Origin: an uncultured Rhodocyclaceae bacterium | GTDB taxonomy: Bacteria > Pseudomonadota > Gammaproteobacteria > Burkholderiales > Rhodocyclaceae | Direction: 5' to 3' | Assembly: GCA_903930805.1 (NCBI GenBank) | Contig: CAIYZZ010000357.1 | Location: forward strand, 1-6,789 | Length of the DNA: 6,789 nucleotides | Shown here: positions 1 through 6,789 of the stretch, one piece after another | How the letters are laid out: each line of letters opens with the position of its first letter | How positions within the stretch are numbered: position 1 is the stretch's first letter | Made by a program: the position numbers and the translations under genes | The notes under the pieces: generated by a model | Seen by the model: only the letters and a program-made list of their open reading frames with translations | The model's database searches: none | What the model was told of the DNA's origin: nothing

Positions 1-1274
1 AGGATATTCTTCAGCCAACTCTCGCCATAAACATGCTCCAACTTCGTTTGCGAAAAGTCTACCGGGGATATCCCTCCCGAATTCGGTACTGAAGCTATCT
101 TGCCATCGACGACCTTGAAGACCGCAGCGATACTGACCGACTCGTGTTCGTTGAGTGCGCTGTAGCATACGTTCAGCGCAGAGAACTCGGTCGTTTCGCG
201 CCCATTCATTAGCGCTACCACGTTAATGGCACAGGCCTTTGCCTGCGTGTTAGCCGAGTAAGCTGACTTAGGCATTCCCGGTCCGGCCGAAGGTGGCGCA
301 CAAGAATCGCCGATGACATGAATAAACTTTTGCACACTGGACTCGAATGTTGTTGGATCCACCGGGCACCAGCGTTTATTGGCATCGGTCAATCCGGCAG
401 TCAGTGCAATTCGACCGGCGCGCTGCGGCGGGATAAGGTTTACGACAGCTCCCTTGAAATCATCAATACCGCCGACGCTGAGCGTCTTGGTTTTGACGTC
501 AATGTGAGTAACCTCTTTTTTCGGCACGTATTCGATGATGTCCTTGTAGAACGTACTCCAAGCCTTGGTGAAGAGAGGTTTTTTCGACACCACATCTTGG
601 TTGGCATCAAGCAGCAGCAGCTTTGATTTCGGCTTGTGTGCTTTGAGAAAACTGGCGAAGAGGCAAGCGCGCTCATAGGGGCCGGGCGGGCAACGATAGG
701 GCATCTCGGGAGCACTGATGATCACCGTGCCACCGTCGGGCATCGATTCCAGTTGTTTCCGCAGCAGCGTAGACTGCTCTCCCGCCTTCCAGGCATGCGG
801 CATGACAGACGGCGTATTGGCATTGTAGCCATCGATTTCTTCGGTACGGAAATCGACGCCCGGGGAAACAATCAGCCGATCATAGCTCAGTTTGCCACTC
901 TTCATGGCTACCACTTTGGCGGCCGGGTCAATACTAGTCACCTCGTCATAGACCATCTTGATTCCATGATTGGCGGCCAGCTTGTCATACCCGATCGTCA
1001 GGGTTGATAAATCTTTGTACATTCCGGCGATATACAGATTACTGAACGGGCAGGACACGAATTGACGCTCTTTCTCGATCAGCACCACTTCGATTGTCGG
1101 ATCAAGCCTGCGAACAAACTTGGCGGCAATGGTGCCGCCAAATCCGCCGCCTATTACTACAACGCGACGACTGGTCTTGGCCATCAACTCGGCTGCGCTG
1201 GAAATCATCGGTAGGCCACCCGCAGTGGCGCCAGCTCCGAGGAGCTTCAAAAAACTTCTACGATCAACGGTCAT
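1..1274 (-). CDS. fccB: Flavocytochrome c sulfide dehydrogenase, flavoprotein subunit (3' end cut by window)
   Basis: FAD-containing subunit of flavocytochrome c, which oxidises sulfide in the periplasm and passes electrons to the diheme partner FccA. The frame is open for 424 codons from the ATG at 1274 to the left edge. Compared with my memory of Allochromatium vinosum FccB, only about 5-10 C-terminal residues are missing. Residues 4-10 (DRRSFLK) followed by a Gly/Ala-rich stretch form a twin-arginine signal, as expected for a cofactor-loaded export substrate. A Rossmann nucleotide motif GGGFGG lies at 42-47. Cys75 in SCPFSN fits the position of covalent 8-alpha-cysteinyl FAD attachment. 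Cys195 (YRCPPGPYERA) and Cys370 (LNVCYS) match the redox-active disulfide pair. PHAWKAGEQ (159-167), LIPPQRAG (280-287), RWCPVD and PKSAYSAN are also family signatures. It follows fccA by 16 bases with its own ribosome binding site. The sulfide-quinone reductase family is related, but the CPPGPYERA motif and the fccA neighbour favour FccB. Function is confident; the last residues are unseen. Confidence 0.95.
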   Translation of the reverse strand, partial: MTVDRRSFLKLLGAGATAGGLPMISSAAELMAKTSRRVVVIGGGFGGTIAAKFVRRLDPTIEVVLIEKERQFVSCPFSNLYIAGMYKDLSTLTIGYDKLAANHGIKMVYDEVTSIDPAAKVVAMKSGKLSYDRLIVSPGVDFRTEEIDGYNANTPSVMPHAWKAGEQSTLLRKQLESMPDGGTVIISAPEMPYRCPPGPYERACLFASFLKAHKPKSKLLLLDANQDVVSKKPLFTKAWSTFYKDIIEYVPKKEVTHIDVKTKTLSVGGIDDFKGAVVNLIPPQRAGRIALTAGLTDANKRWCPVDPTTFESSVQKFIHVIGDSCAPPSAGPGMPKSAYSANTQAKACAINVVALMNGRETTEFSALNVCYSALNEHESVSIAAVFKVVDGKIASVPNSGGISPVDFSQTKLEHVYGESWLKNI

Positions 1275-1281
1275 GATGTAG

Positions 1282-1290
1282 CTTTCCCCC
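1282..1290 (-). promoter_or_regulatory. Ribosome binding site of fccB
   Basis: On the minus strand GGGGGAAAG lies directly after the fccA stop codon (TGA, 1293-1291) and 7 bases before the fccB ATG. It supports the ATG at 1274 and independent initiation of fccB within a two-gene transcript. Confidence 0.6.
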
Positions 1291-1872
1291 TCATTTCACA
1301 CTGGCATAGAAATGGGCCAGATCGTCCATTTCTTCTGCAGATATAAGTTTCATACGGTTGGCCATGTTCTTCGTCATCTGACGTTTGCCAGATTGGTAGT
1401 CTTCAAACTGGATCTGCAAGTATTTAAGCCATTGCCCCGCCATAATCGGCGTTCCCTCGTCCTTGAACGTCTTGCCCTGGTCGGTGTGGCACTTTCCGCA
1501 ATGTTGTTCTGCCACCTGTGCACCCTTGGCGGCTTTAGCGTTGTCAACGCTTTGCTCCGTTTTAAATGTTTTCTGCTTGGCGAAGAAGCCCGCCATGGCC
1601 TCGAATTCGGCATCGGTATAACCCTTTGCCAGACGGCCCATGACGGTGGATGGGCGTTCGCCACTCTTGAATTCTTTCATCGACTGGATGAACGCATCTT
1701 TCTGCTGGCCGGCGAAACTGGGCACGCTCAATCCAACACTTGCTCCGTCGTCACCATGGCAACCGCCGCACGCAAAAGAAAGCATCTCTGGAGACGGTTG
1801 TCCTGCCAAAGCACATGATGATGCTGAGAATGCAATTGCAACAAACAGTCGCAATTTTAAGTCGATTAGCAT
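1291..1872 (-). CDS. fccA: Flavocytochrome c sulfide dehydrogenase, diheme cytochrome c subunit
   Basis: 193-residue periplasmic diheme c-type cytochrome that takes electrons from the FccB flavin and passes them to other cytochromes. A Sec signal peptide covers about residues 1-23: basic start, hydrophobic stretch and ALA before the probable cleavage site, giving a mature start near GQPSPEML. Two heme c motifs are visible, CGGCH (35-39) and CGKCH (125-129), one in each of two similar c-type domains. Met78 in STVMGRLAKGY and Met166 or Met170 in the second domain are candidate distal heme ligands. FKSGE, MGRIAKGY-like, AGQW.YLQ and the FYAS ending closely match remembered FccA of Allochromatium, so this is FccA rather than a general cytochrome c4, although the fold is shared. 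The ATG at 1872 is preceded by AAAGGGGG at 6 bases. It is the first gene of the fccAB operon, with a promoter candidate and an inverted repeat just upstream. No defects are seen. Confidence 0.94.
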   Translation of the reverse strand: MLIDLKLRLFVAIAFSASSCALAGQPSPEMLSFACGGCHGDDGASVGLSVPSFAGQQKDAFIQSMKEFKSGERPSTVMGRLAKGYTDAEFEAMAGFFAKQKTFKTEQSVDNAKAAKGAQVAEQHCGKCHTDQGKTFKDEGTPIMAGQWLKYLQIQFEDYQSGKRQMTKNMANRMKLISAEEMDDLAHFYASVK

Positions 1873-1878
1873 AACAAT

Positions 1879-1886
1879 CCCCCTTT
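1879..1886 (-). promoter_or_regulatory. Ribosome binding site of fccA
   Basis: AAAGGGGG on the minus strand, 6 bases before the fccA ATG at 1872. It is a strong G-rich site of the same style as that of fccB and fixes the start codon. Confidence 0.6.
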
Positions 1887-1890
1887 GTTA

Positions 1891-1916
1891 TTTCACAAAA
1901 TAGTGAAGTTGTGAAA
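1891..1916 (-). promoter_or_regulatory. Inverted repeat, candidate operator of fccAB
   Basis: TTTCACAA (1891-1898) and TTGTGAAA (1909-1916) are perfect 8-base inverted arms separated by 10 bases. A second, nested palindrome, TTCAC-N6-GTGAA, uses 1892-1896 and 1903-1907, so GTGAA occurs twice in tandem. The repeat ends 19 bases before the fccA start and spans the best -10 candidate. This placement is typical of a repressor site. The binding protein cannot be identified here; a sulfide-responsive ArsR-type or other dimeric regulator is only a guess. A hairpin in the 5' leader is the other reading, but the repeat lies largely upstream of the predicted transcript start. Confidence 0.45.
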
Positions 1917-1926
1917 CGTATATCAA
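1897..1926 (-). promoter_or_regulatory. Candidate sigma-70 promoter of fccAB
   Basis: Reading the minus strand, TTGATA (1926-1921) fits a -35 box. After an 18-base spacer, TATTTT (1902-1897) fits a -10 box. A transcript would start near 1890, giving a leader of roughly 18 bases that carries the ribosome binding site. The match is reasonable but is by eye only. The position in an AT-rich intergenic stretch and the overlapping inverted repeat add some weight. Confidence 0.4.
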
Positions 1927-2068
1927 GTTAGCCAGAAACGGAAATCACATCTTGCAATGCTGACATCTATCTTTAGTATGTAAGAACATTTGAGTCTACT
2001 GATAAGCCTTTAGCCAGCGTTGTGAGCAGCCCGGATGCCCCGTGGCCAATGGCGGCGGTACAGTGAAA

Positions 2069-2100
2069 GCGAGACGGCGGTGTTACGAGTGCCGTCCCGC
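2069..2100 (-). terminator. Candidate intrinsic terminator after pyc
   Basis: On the minus strand GCGGGACGGC (2100-2091) pairs with GCCGTCTCGC (2078-2069) over 10 base pairs with one G-U pair and a 12-base loop, followed by TTTC. It begins 14 bases after the pyc stop codon, the expected place for a terminator. The T run is short, so termination may be incomplete or need Rho. Confidence 0.5.
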
Positions 2101-2114
2101 CAGCGCCGACTTTT

Positions 2115-5100
2115 TCAGGCGAACTCGACCAGCAGATCCTTCGCGTTCACGCTTTCGCCGTGGCGGGCGTGAATGGCATGAACAACGCCCTCGCGTTCGG
2201 CCGTGAGCATGGTCTCCATCTTCATTGCCTCGATCGACACCAGGGCATCACCCTTCACCACCTTCTGCCCGACATGCGCCGCAACGGTAACGATGGTGCC
2301 CGGCATCGGTGCGCCGAGATGCTTCGGATTTCCCTCCTCGGCCTTCGGTTTTGTCTTGATGCCGGCGAGACCGGCCTTGGCCACGCGGATCACGCGTGAC
2401 TGGCCGTTGAGTTCGAGGAAAACCTTGATCTGGCCGTCGTCGTCCGGCCCGGCAGTGCCCTGCTGCGAGACGATCAGGCTCTTGCCGCGTTCGAGGTCGA
2501 TGCTGATTTCCTCGCCGGTCTGCAGGCCGTAGAAGAAAGCTGGTGTTGGCAACATTGACACATCGCCGTAGTGGCTGCGGTGGGCGGCATAGTCCTTGAA
2601 TACCTTGGGATACATCAGATAGGAGGCGAGATCGGTGTCACTGATCTTGTGGCCCGCGCCCGCCTCGGCCTCGGCGCGCTTCGCTTCCAGATCGACCGGC
2701 GGCAGCGAATCACCAGCGCGTCCGGCGAGCGGTTTCTCGCCCTTCAGCACCTTTTTCTGCAGCTCGGCAGGGAAGCCGTCGGGCGGGAAGCCCAGTTCAC
2801 CTTTCATCAATGAAATGACGGAGTCGGGGAAATCGATCTCGCGCACAGGGTCGCGCACGTCGGCGGACTTGAGCCCGTTGGCAACCATGAACAGCGCCAT
2901 GTCGCCGACGACCTTCGAGGTCGGCGTCACCTTGACGATATCGCCGAACAGCAGGTTGACGTCGGCATAGGTCTGCGACACCTCACCCCAGCGGTGCTCG
3001 AGGCCCATGGCGCGGGCTTGTTCGCGCAGGTTGGTGTATTGGCCGCCTGGCATTTCGTGGCGGTAGACGTCGGCGGTGCCGGAGCGGATGTCGGCCTCGA
3101 AGGGCGCGTACTGGCGGCGCACACCTTCCCAGTAGTGCGACAAGCTCTGTATCGCATCGAAACCGATGCCGGGGTCGTGTTCCGAGCCGGTTAGCGCAGC
3201 AGCGATGGAGCCAAGGTTGGGCTGCGAGGTGAGGCCGCTCATTGAGTCCAGTGCGCCATCGACGGCATCGCAACCAGCTTCGACCGCAGCCAGTACCGAG
3301 GCGGCGGCAATGCCGCTGGTGTCGTGGGTGTGGAAGTGCAGCGGCAGACCAACTTCCTGCTTGAGAGTGCGCACCAGTTCGCGGATCGCGCGCGGCTTGC
3401 ATACGCCGGCCATGTCCTTGATGGCAAGGATGTGGGCACCGGCCTTCTCCAGTTGTTTGGCGAGGTCGACGTAATACTTCAAGTTGTACTTGGGCCGTGA
3501 TGTGTCGAAGAGGTCACCGGTGTAGCAGATCGCCGCCTCGCACAGCGCACCGGATTCGATCACCGCGTCCATCGCCACGCGCATGTTGTCGACCCAGTTG
3601 AGCGAGTCGAAGACACGGAAGACGTCGATGCCTTCCTTGGCCGCCTGCTGCACAAAGTAGCGTACGACGTTGTCTGAATAGTTGGTGTAGCCGACCGCGT
3701 TCGAGGCGCGCAGCAGCATCTGGAATAGCACGTTCGGCACGGCCTCACGCAGACGCGCGAGGCGCTCCCAAGGATCTTCCTTGAGGAAGCGCATGGCGAC
3801 GTCGAAGGTGGCACCGCCCCAGCATTCGAGCGAGAACAACTCCGGCAGCATGCGCGCGTAGTGCGGGGCGATCTCGGTCAGGTCGTGGGTGCGCATGCGT
3901 GTGGCGAACAGCGACTGGTGCGCGTCGCGCATCGTGGTATCGGTGAGCAACACGCGCTGCTCGTTCTTCATCCATTCAGCGAACTTCGTCGCACCCAACT
4001 GGTGCAGACGGTCACGGGTGCCGGCCGGTGGCTTGACGGAAAGATCGCACATCGATACAGGTGGCTTGATTGGCTTGGCCAGAGGCAACGGCGGCAATGT
4101 GCGCCCCTTCATCTCCGGGTTGCCATTCACCGTGACTTCGCCGAGGAATTTCAGCAGCCGCGTCGCGCGGTCGCGACGTTTCTGAAACGTGAACAACTCC
4201 GGTGTCTCGTCGATGAAGCGCGTGGTGCACTCGCCCGAGCGAAACAAGGGATGGGCGATGACATTTTCAAGGAACAACAGATTGGACGATAGGCCACGGA
4301 CGCGAAACTCTCGCAGCGCACGGTCCATGCGGCGCGCCGCCTCGTCGGGCGAATGGCCCCAGGCGGTCACCTTGACCAGCAGCGAGTCGGAGTAGGGCGT
4401 GATCACCGCGCCGGAATAGGCAGTGCCACCATCCAGGCGAATGCCGAAGCCGGCCGGACTACGGTAGACGCCGATGCGGCCGTAGTCGGGTGTGAAGCCG
4501 TTTTCCGGATCTTCGGTGGTAATGCGGCATTGCAGGGCATGGCCGTTGAGGCGCACTTCCTCCTGCCGTGGCACATAGGAATCCTCGTCGCCGATCGTTG
4601 CACCCTCAGAGATGCGAATCTGGGCCTTGACGATGTCGACGCCGGTGACGAGTTCGGTCACCGTATGCTCGACCTGGATACGCGGGTTGACCTCGATGAA
4701 ATAGAACTTGTCGGTGTCGGCATCCATGAGGAATTCAACAGTGCCGGCATGGGTGTAATTAGCCGCCCGTGCCAGTCGCAGCGCGGCATCGCAGAGTTCG
4801 GTACGGCGTTGTGAGGAAAGGTAAGGCGCCGGAGCGCGCTCGACGACCTTCTGGTTGCGCCGCTGCACCGAGCAATCGCGCTCGAACAGATGCACACGGT
4901 TGCCGTGCGTATCGCCCATCACCTGCACTTCGACGTGACGGGCACGGCGCACGAGCCTTTCCAGATAGACCTCGTCGTTGCCGAAAGCAGCCAGCGCTTC
5001 GCGGCGGGCAATATCCATGGCCGGGCCGAGATCGGCCTCGGTTTCGACGACCCGCATGCCACGTCCGCCGCCACCCCAACTGGCTTTCAGCATCAGCGGG

Positions 5101-5567
5101 TAACCGACGACGGCGGCTTGTTTTTTGGCTTCGACCAGATCGGCCGACAAAGCAATCGTCGCCGGCACCACGGGCACGCCGGCCTGCTGCGCGAGTTCGC
5201 GTGCGGATACCTTGTTGCCTAACAGGCGCATCACTTCCGGCTGCGGGCCGATAAAGACGATGCCGGCAGCGGCGCAAGCTTCGGCGAACTCCGGGTTCTC
5301 CGATAGAAAACCGTAGCCCGGGTGGATCGCGTCGACATGCGCCTCCTTGGCGATGCGGATGATGTCGGCAATGTCGAGGTAAGCCGCGATTGGCTTCTTG
5401 CCGGCACCGACCAGGTAAGACTCGTCTGCCTTGAAACGGTGCAGGGCGAAGCGGTCTTCATTGGAATAGATGGCGATGGTGCGGATGCCCATTTCGCTGG
5501 CGGCGCGCAGCACGCGAATGGCGATTTCACTGCGGTTGGCGACAAGGATGCTACGGATGTGTTTCAT
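2115..5567 (-). CDS. pyc: Pyruvate carboxylase, single-chain (biotin-dependent)
   Basis: Cytoplasmic enzyme that makes oxaloacetate from pyruvate, bicarbonate and ATP, refilling the TCA cycle. The 1150 residues are the usual length of the single-chain type, with domains in the standard order. Biotin carboxylase (about 1-460): VANRSEIAIRV, the Gly-rich ATP loop GGGGRG (165-170), and EVNPRIQVEHTVTE with the catalytic Arg near 296. Carboxyltransferase (about 540-830): DTTMRDAHQSL (543-553, metal and pyruvate site), ECWGGATFD, AIKDMAG with the probable carbamylated metal-binding Lys717, HTH at 746-748, and GGQYTNL with Thr845 at the proton-relay position. C-terminal biotin carrier: EAMKMET with the biotinyl Lys1116. 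I chose the ATG at 5567 because MKHIRSILVAN matches the family start; an in-frame TTG at 5603 would add 12 residues. Neither start has a clear Shine-Dalgarno site. The DTTMRDAHQSL and VEHTVTE forms distinguish it from acetyl-/propionyl-CoA carboxylases, which are multi-subunit. The lead is 76 bases after algR. Confidence 0.95.
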   Translation of the reverse strand: MKHIRSILVANRSEIAIRVLRAASEMGIRTIAIYSNEDRFALHRFKADESYLVGAGKKPIAAYLDIADIIRIAKEAHVDAIHPGYGFLSENPEFAEACAAAGIVFIGPQPEVMRLLGNKVSARELAQQAGVPVVPATIALSADLVEAKKQAAVVGYPLMLKASWGGGGRGMRVVETEADLGPAMDIARREALAAFGNDEVYLERLVRRARHVEVQVMGDTHGNRVHLFERDCSVQRRNQKVVERAPAPYLSSQRRTELCDAALRLARAANYTHAGTVEFLMDADTDKFYFIEVNPRIQVEHTVTELVTGVDIVKAQIRISEGATIGDEDSYVPRQEEVRLNGHALQCRITTEDPENGFTPDYGRIGVYRSPAGFGIRLDGGTAYSGAVITPYSDSLLVKVTAWGHSPDEAARRMDRALREFRVRGLSSNLLFLENVIAHPLFRSGECTTRFIDETPELFTFQKRRDRATRLLKFLGEVTVNGNPEMKGRTLPPLPLAKPIKPPVSMCDLSVKPPAGTRDRLHQLGATKFAEWMKNEQRVLLTDTTMRDAHQSLFATRMRTHDLTEIAPHYARMLPELFSLECWGGATFDVAMRFLKEDPWERLARLREAVPNVLFQMLLRASNAVGYTNYSDNVVRYFVQQAAKEGIDVFRVFDSLNWVDNMRVAMDAVIESGALCEAAICYTGDLFDTSRPKYNLKYYVDLAKQLEKAGAHILAIKDMAGVCKPRAIRELVRTLKQEVGLPLHFHTHDTSGIAAASVLAAVEAGCDAVDGALDSMSGLTSQPNLGSIAAALTGSEHDPGIGFDAIQSLSHYWEGVRRQYAPFEADIRSGTADVYRHEMPGGQYTNLREQARAMGLEHRWGEVSQTYADVNLLFGDIVKVTPTSKVVGDMALFMVANGLKSADVRDPVREIDFPDSVISLMKGELGFPPDGFPAELQKKVLKGEKPLAGRAGDSLPPVDLEAKRAEAEAGAGHKISDTDLASYLMYPKVFKDYAAHRSHYGDVSMLPTPAFFYGLQTGEEISIDLERGKSLIVSQQGTAGPDDDGQIKVFLELNGQSRVIRVAKAGLAGIKTKPKAEEGNPKHLGAPMPGTIVTVAAHVGQKVVKGDALVSIEAMKMETMLTAEREGVVHAIHARHGESVNAKDLLVEFA

Positions 5568-5609
5568 GATGGGATCGGAAGGAAGGATGGAAATTTCGGC
5601 CAAACGCGT

Positions 5610-5615
5610 ATTTTA
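5610..5615 (-). promoter_or_regulatory. Weak -10-like element before pyc
   Basis: TAAAAT, inside TACTAAAAT on the minus strand, is the only AT-rich -10-like box in the algR-pyc gap. A transcript from it would start near 5603 with a leader of about 36 bases before the ATG at 5567. No convincing -35 box lies at the right distance, so pyc may instead be read through from algZR. Confidence 0.2.
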
Positions 5616-5643
5616 GTATTGCATCGCAGCATGCGGACAGTTT

Positions 5644-6420
5644 TTACAAGCCAAGCTGCGTTTTAACCTGCGGCCATTGGCGCCGGCTCACCGGCAAGCG
5701 TTCGGGCACGCCTTTCAAACAAAGCTCCCAATGCGGGTCGCCAGCATCTCCCGTGCCGTCACTTGCGCGCACCACCCCGGCGACAGCATCTGCCGCGACG
5801 AGGCAATTGCGATGGATGCGCACAAAGCGCAGCGCAAACTCGGTCTCGAGTTGGGCGAGCGGATCTTCCAGCAGGTACTCGCGTTCTACCGTGCGTGCGG
5901 TGACGTATTTCTGCTCGGCGCGCAGATAGAGCACGTCGGCCACCGGCACCAGCAGCACGTTGCCGCGCTCGACCACGCGCAGCCGTGTGCGCCCGGCGGG
6001 AGCCAGAGTTTGCAGCAAAAAGTCGGCGCTGGCCCCGGACAGTAATGAGCGGCGTGCCTTTTGCAATGATTCAAGCAGGCGCTGCGCGCGCACAGGTTTC
6101 AGCAGATAGTCGGCAGCAGCCAGTTCAAAAGCTTTCAGCGCAAACTCGTCGTGGGCGGTAACAAACACGACGGCGGGCGGATGGGGCAGGCCGGCCAATT
6201 GCTGCGCCAGTTCGATGCCATCCATGCGCGGCATGTTGATGTCGATGAGTGCGATATCAGCGGGGCTGCGCATCAGTAGTTCCAGCGCCGCCACACCATC
6301 GCCAGCCTCGCCGGCGATCCGGTGCGGGAAATCGATGGCGATGTCGGCCAGCAGCGCCCGCAGGCGCGCGCGCGCCGGAGGTTCATCATCCACGATGAGT
6401 ATTTGGGCCGGTGCGGTCAT
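5644..6420 (-). CDS. algR: LytTR-family response regulator, AlgR-like
   Basis: 258-residue cytoplasmic DNA-binding response regulator, partner of the sensor kinase encoded just upstream. The N-terminal receiver domain (about 6-122) has the acidic pair in VDDE (11-13), the phospho-acceptor Asp60 in LIDINMPRMDG, Thr88 in VFVTAHDEFALKAF and Lys108 in YLLKPVRA. After a linker, a LytTR DNA-binding domain (about 146-255) shows VLYLRAEQKYVTAR, FVRIHRNCLV and LPVSRRQ, all typical of the AlgR/LytR group. AlgR of Pseudomonas aeruginosa is similar in length and in the receiver and LytTR motifs. The ATG at 6420 overlaps the kinase stop codon as ATGA, which implies translational coupling. The LytTR domain carries a short acidic/Gly insertion (DGTGDAGD, 221-228) before the last strands, probably a loop. 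Targets cannot be read here; AlgR-type regulators control pili, surface polysaccharide and virulence in other species. Confidence 0.88.
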   Translation of the reverse strand: MTAPAQILIVDDEPPARARLRALLADIAIDFPHRIAGEAGDGVAALELLMRSPADIALIDINMPRMDGIELAQQLAGLPHPPAVVFVTAHDEFALKAFELAAADYLLKPVRAQRLLESLQKARRSLLSGASADFLLQTLAPAGRTRLRVVERGNVLLVPVADVLYLRAEQKYVTARTVEREYLLEDPLAQLETEFALRFVRIHRNCLVAADAVAGVVRASDGTGDAGDPHWELCLKGVPERLPVSRRQWPQVKTQLGL

Positions 6421-6789
6421 GGCGCGCCGCGCTTTGGCAAATCGACGCGCACGCGATAACGGCCATCCGCGACTACGGTCTCCAGTCGCGCCTCGAGATC
6501 GTAAAACAGCATCAGCCGCTCGCGCAGATTATCCAGCGCCATGCGATTGCCGGATCGGTGCGAGTCCTCGCCCAGCCAGGGGTTGTCGATCTCGATGCGG
6601 ACGCCATCGCGCGTGTCGTCAATCCGCACATTAATCTCACCCGGCGTCGGTGCCGGCTCGATGCCATGATGTACGGCGTTTTCCAGCAGGGGCTGCAGTA
6701 GCAGTGGCGGCGCCAGCACGTCATGCGGATAGTCACCCACCGTCCACACTACCCGCAGTCGTTCGCCAAGGCGCAGGCGTTCGATATCA
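6417..6789 (-). CDS. algZ: LytS/AlgZ-type sensor histidine kinase, C-terminal part (5' end cut by window)
   Basis: The last 123 residues of a sensor kinase reading in from the right edge; the membrane region and phospho-accepting His lie outside. It starts within the DIERLRLGERL segment that precedes the ATPase domain in AlgZ/FimS kinases. An N box, QPLLENAVHHGIEP (32-45 of the visible part), is typical of the His_kinase/LytS group. After it come IEIDNPW (65-71) and GNRMALDNLRERL (80-92), the family's nucleotide-binding segments. The frame ends with TGA at 6419-6417, sharing ATGA with algR. The pair is therefore a two-gene signalling unit. There is a possible internal GTG at 6749, but the conserved frame continues upstream to the edge, so this is a fragment caused by the window and not a short gene. 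Confidence 0.87.
   Translation of the reverse strand, partial: DIERLRLGERLRVVWTVGDYPHDVLAPPLLLQPLLENAVHHGIEPAPTPGEINVRIDDTRDGVRIEIDNPWLGEDSHRSGNRMALDNLRERLMLFYDLEARLETVVADGRYRVRVDLPKRGAP

Noticed and set aside
440..1276. Several open frames of 60-123 codons on both strands over the fccB region
   Set aside because: The minus-strand frame from 1274 to the left edge encodes FccB without a break and explains the whole stretch.
1312..1818. 168-residue plus-strand open frame opposite fccA
   Set aside because: It is antisense to a gene with clear heme motifs and a signal peptide, shows no recognisable domain, and looks like a frame shadow.
1915..1926. TTGAT upstream of fccA as an FNR/Anr half site
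   Set aside because: The second half ATCAA is missing at the required spacing; TTGATA is better read as a -35 box.
1933..1941. CCGTTTCTG on the minus strand upstream of fccA as an AlgR-type binding site
   Set aside because: It matches the remembered AlgR core CCGTTTGTC at only 7 of 9 positions, which is expected by chance, and there is no second copy.
4759..5277. 172-residue minus-strand frame inside pyc
   Set aside because: Arg-rich out-of-frame translation of the high-GC biotin carboxylase coding region, with no family motifs of its own.
5621..5634. Small hairpin GCAT-N6-ATGC between algR and pyc as a terminator
   Set aside because: The stem is only 4 base pairs and has no following T run.

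Overview
The window looks like chromosome of a Gram-negative proteobacterium, most likely a betaproteobacterium with sulfur-oxidising capacity. This rests on three things: an AlgZ/AlgR (FimS/LytTR-type) two-component pair joined by an ATGA overlap, a periplasmic flavocytochrome c sulfide dehydrogenase (FccAB), and the high GC content of the right two thirds. The taxonomic placement is inference. All five recognisable genes are on the minus strand, so transcription runs from right to left.

Layout in transcription order. At the right edge (6417-6789) is the C-terminal ATPase part of a LytS/AlgZ-type sensor histidine kinase, cut by the window. It overlaps by four bases the LytTR response regulator gene algR (5644-6420). 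After a 76-base gap with no convincing terminator comes a complete single-chain pyruvate carboxylase gene (2115-5567). A hairpin followed by a short T run (2069-2100) lies just past its stop. A 242-base intergenic region (1873-2114) separates this block from fccA (1291-1872, diheme cytochrome subunit) and fccB (1-1274, flavoprotein subunit). fccB runs off the left edge a few residues before its expected end. fccA and fccB are 16 bases apart and each has a G-rich ribosome binding site, so they form an operon.

Function. FccA and FccB are exported separately, FccA with a Sec-type signal and FccB with a twin-arginine signal. In the periplasm they form the enzyme that oxidises sulfide to sulfur or polysulfide and passes electrons to c-type cytochromes. 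Pyruvate carboxylase is a cytoplasmic anaplerotic enzyme making oxaloacetate. AlgZ/AlgR is a signalling pair whose target genes cannot be read from this window. Nothing in the sequence ties the sulfide module to the pyc/alg block.

The most interesting non-coding signal is a perfect 8-base inverted repeat (TTTCACAA-N10-TTGTGAAA, 1891-1916). It sits across the best -35/-10 candidate of fccAB and looks like a repressor operator. Base composition also changes sharply near 2040, with the fccAB side clearly lower in GC, which suggests separate ancestry. I see no RNA genes, CRISPR array, insertion sequence or toxin-antitoxin pair, and no clearly undescribed multi-gene system.
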